DNA of 6,024 nt from Pseudonocardia sp. (GTDB taxonomy: Bacteria; Actinomycetota; Actinomycetes; Mycobacteriales; Pseudonocardiaceae), in NCBI GenBank assembly GCA_030147065.1, contig JASLAP010000431.1, forward strand, positions 1 to 6,024. The letters are read 5' to 3'. Made by a program: the position numbers and the translations under genes. The notes under the pieces were generated by a model. It did no database searches. It worked only from the letters and a program-made list of their open reading frames with translations, and was not told where the DNA came from. Below are positions 5,370-6,024 of the stretch, one piece after another (positions within the stretch are counted from its first letter, which is position 1; the number at the start of each line of letters is the position of its first letter).

Positions 5370-6024
5370 CCGGGGGGTTGCGGGTCCGGCGGGCCAGCAC
5401 CACCACCGCGGCCGCCGCGGCCGCCACCACCCCGGCCAGCCCGAGCGTCCAGTTCAGCGCGGACGGGGCGTTCGGGTCGTCGTAGGCCACCACGGCGTTG
5501 ATGTCCTCCACCCGGCCGGGGGTGAACGTCCAGCTCACCGTGCCGGAGTCGGCCTCGCCGTTGGCGTCCAGCACCTCGCCGGGGAAGCTGATCTTGAGCT
5601 GGAAATCGGCCTTGTCGACCGACACCGTGGTCAGGTCGATCGAGCCGGTCACCAGCACCCGGTTGCCCGAGCGGCGCAGCTCCAGGCGGGTGCCGTCGCC
5701 GGCCTCGCCGGCCGCCTGGTGCAGCAGCCCCACCTGTTCGAAGGTCAGGTCGGTGAAGCGCAGCACCGACCCGACGTAGCCGTCCTGGCGGTACTCGCCG
5801 ACGTCGACCGAGTCGACCAGGTCCGGGGGCAGCTCGACGGCCGGCCCGCGGTCCTCGGGGTTCTGCTCGGGCGTGGCCAGGATGACCTCGCCGGCCACCG
5901 TGTCGTCGGGCTGCACGGCCAGCGCGGTGCGCACCCGGGCGCAGCCGCCGGCCAGCAGCCCGAGCACGAGCACGGCCAGCAGCAGCACGGGCAGGGTCCG
6001 GGCACGGGGCGCGGTGGGACGGTT
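5350..6024 (-). CDS. lppM: LppM-like lipoprotein with C-terminal membrane anchor (5' end outside window)
   Basis: The minus-strand frame is open from the window edge to TGA 5352-5350. An internal GTG at 5988 could start a 212-residue protein, but it has no good Shine-Dalgarno and would give a signal peptide without a basic n-region. The 12 codons upstream stay open and encode Arg-rich residues (RPTAPRARTLP), so the real start probably lies to the right of 6024. Counting from 5988: hydrophobic core 2-12, lipobox LAGGC with Cys16 as the lipidated residue, a beta-rich extracytoplasmic domain (about 17-178) with RFTDLTFEQVG and SFPGEV segments, a transmembrane helix (about 182-202, LNWTLGLAGVV then Ala/Val-rich), and a basic cytosolic tail ARRTRN. 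This plan, together with its place beside metF/idsA2, fits LppM (DUF3153; Rv2171), reported to bind phosphatidylinositol mannosides. Function is inferred from that homologue. It is convergent with metF, overlapping it by 20 bp. Confidence 0.75.
   Translation of the reverse strand, partial: NRPTAPRARTLPVLLLAVLVLGLLAGGCARVRTALAVQPDDTVAGEVILATPEQNPEDRGPAVELPPDLVDSVDVGEYRQDGYVGSVLRFTDLTFEQVGLLHQAAGEAGDGTRLELRRSGNRVLVTGSIDLTTVSVDKADFQLKISFPGEVLDANGEADSGTVSWTFTPGRVEDINAVVAYDDPNAPSALNWTLGLAGVVAAAAAAVVVLARRTRNPPVSPPAR

Noticed and set aside
5408..5424. GCGGCCGC palindrome pair downstream of metF as a transcription terminator
   Set aside because: The two copies can form a 6-bp GC stem about 40 nt after the metF stop, but there is no U-run. 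The sequence is also fully explained by the alanine codons of the LppM transmembrane helix.
4820..5485. 221-codon plus-strand frame overlapping metF
   Set aside because: It is a +1 shadow of metF, Arg/Ala/Gly-rich without motifs, and runs out of metF into the antisense of lppM.

Overview
This is a very GC-rich stretch (third codon positions almost all G or C) from an actinomycete of the mycolata/Pseudonocardiales type or a close relative. The evidence is the gene set. A GT-C mannosyltransferase of the MptA/TIGR03459 family and an LppM-type lipoprotein belong to lineages that make lipomannan and phosphatidylinositol mannosides. GTG starts, a likely leaderless promoter and tight gene packing also fit. 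The genus cannot be fixed from the sequence.

Layout, left to right. A minus-strand operon fills positions 1 to 4299 and is transcribed right to left: an isoprenyl diphosphate synthase (crtE/idsA2 type, 4299 to 3154), a CrtI-type phytoene desaturase (3137 to 1557) and an integral-membrane MptA-like alpha-1,6-mannosyltransferase (1540 to beyond position 1). Both internal gaps are 16 nt. A 170-bp divergent intergenic region (4300-4469) separates this operon from metF on the plus strand (4470-5369), which encodes 5,10-methylenetetrahydrofolate reductase. metF appears to be preceded by a -10 box placed for a leaderless transcript and by a 17-codon upstream frame whose stop overlaps the metF start as GTGA. 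At the right edge an LppM-like lipoprotein gene (minus strand, 5' end outside the window) converges on metF and overlaps its last 20 bp. No stretch over 300 bp lacks a gene. I see no tRNA, rRNA, CRISPR, insertion sequence or prophage.

How the genes fit together. The order lppM, metF, prenyl synthase, mannosyltransferase matches what I recall of the Mycobacterium tuberculosis block Rv2171 (lppM), Rv2172c (metF-like), Rv2173 (idsA2), Rv2174 (mptA), with crtI added between the last two. The prenyl synthase can supply C15-C20+ diphosphates. CrtI desaturates a C40 carotene made from two GGPP. The mannosyltransferase uses a polyprenyl-phosphate-mannose donor to extend lipomannan, and LppM homologues bind mannosylated lipids. 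The operon therefore joins isoprenoid supply, carotenoid formation and mannolipid assembly. metF, which feeds methionine synthesis, is a conserved neighbour rather than an obvious partner. No phytoene synthase (crtB) is visible, so if carotenoid is made, crtB must lie outside the window.

This is mostly a recognisable conserved region, not a new system. The least explained part is the metF leader with its short overlapping upstream frame.
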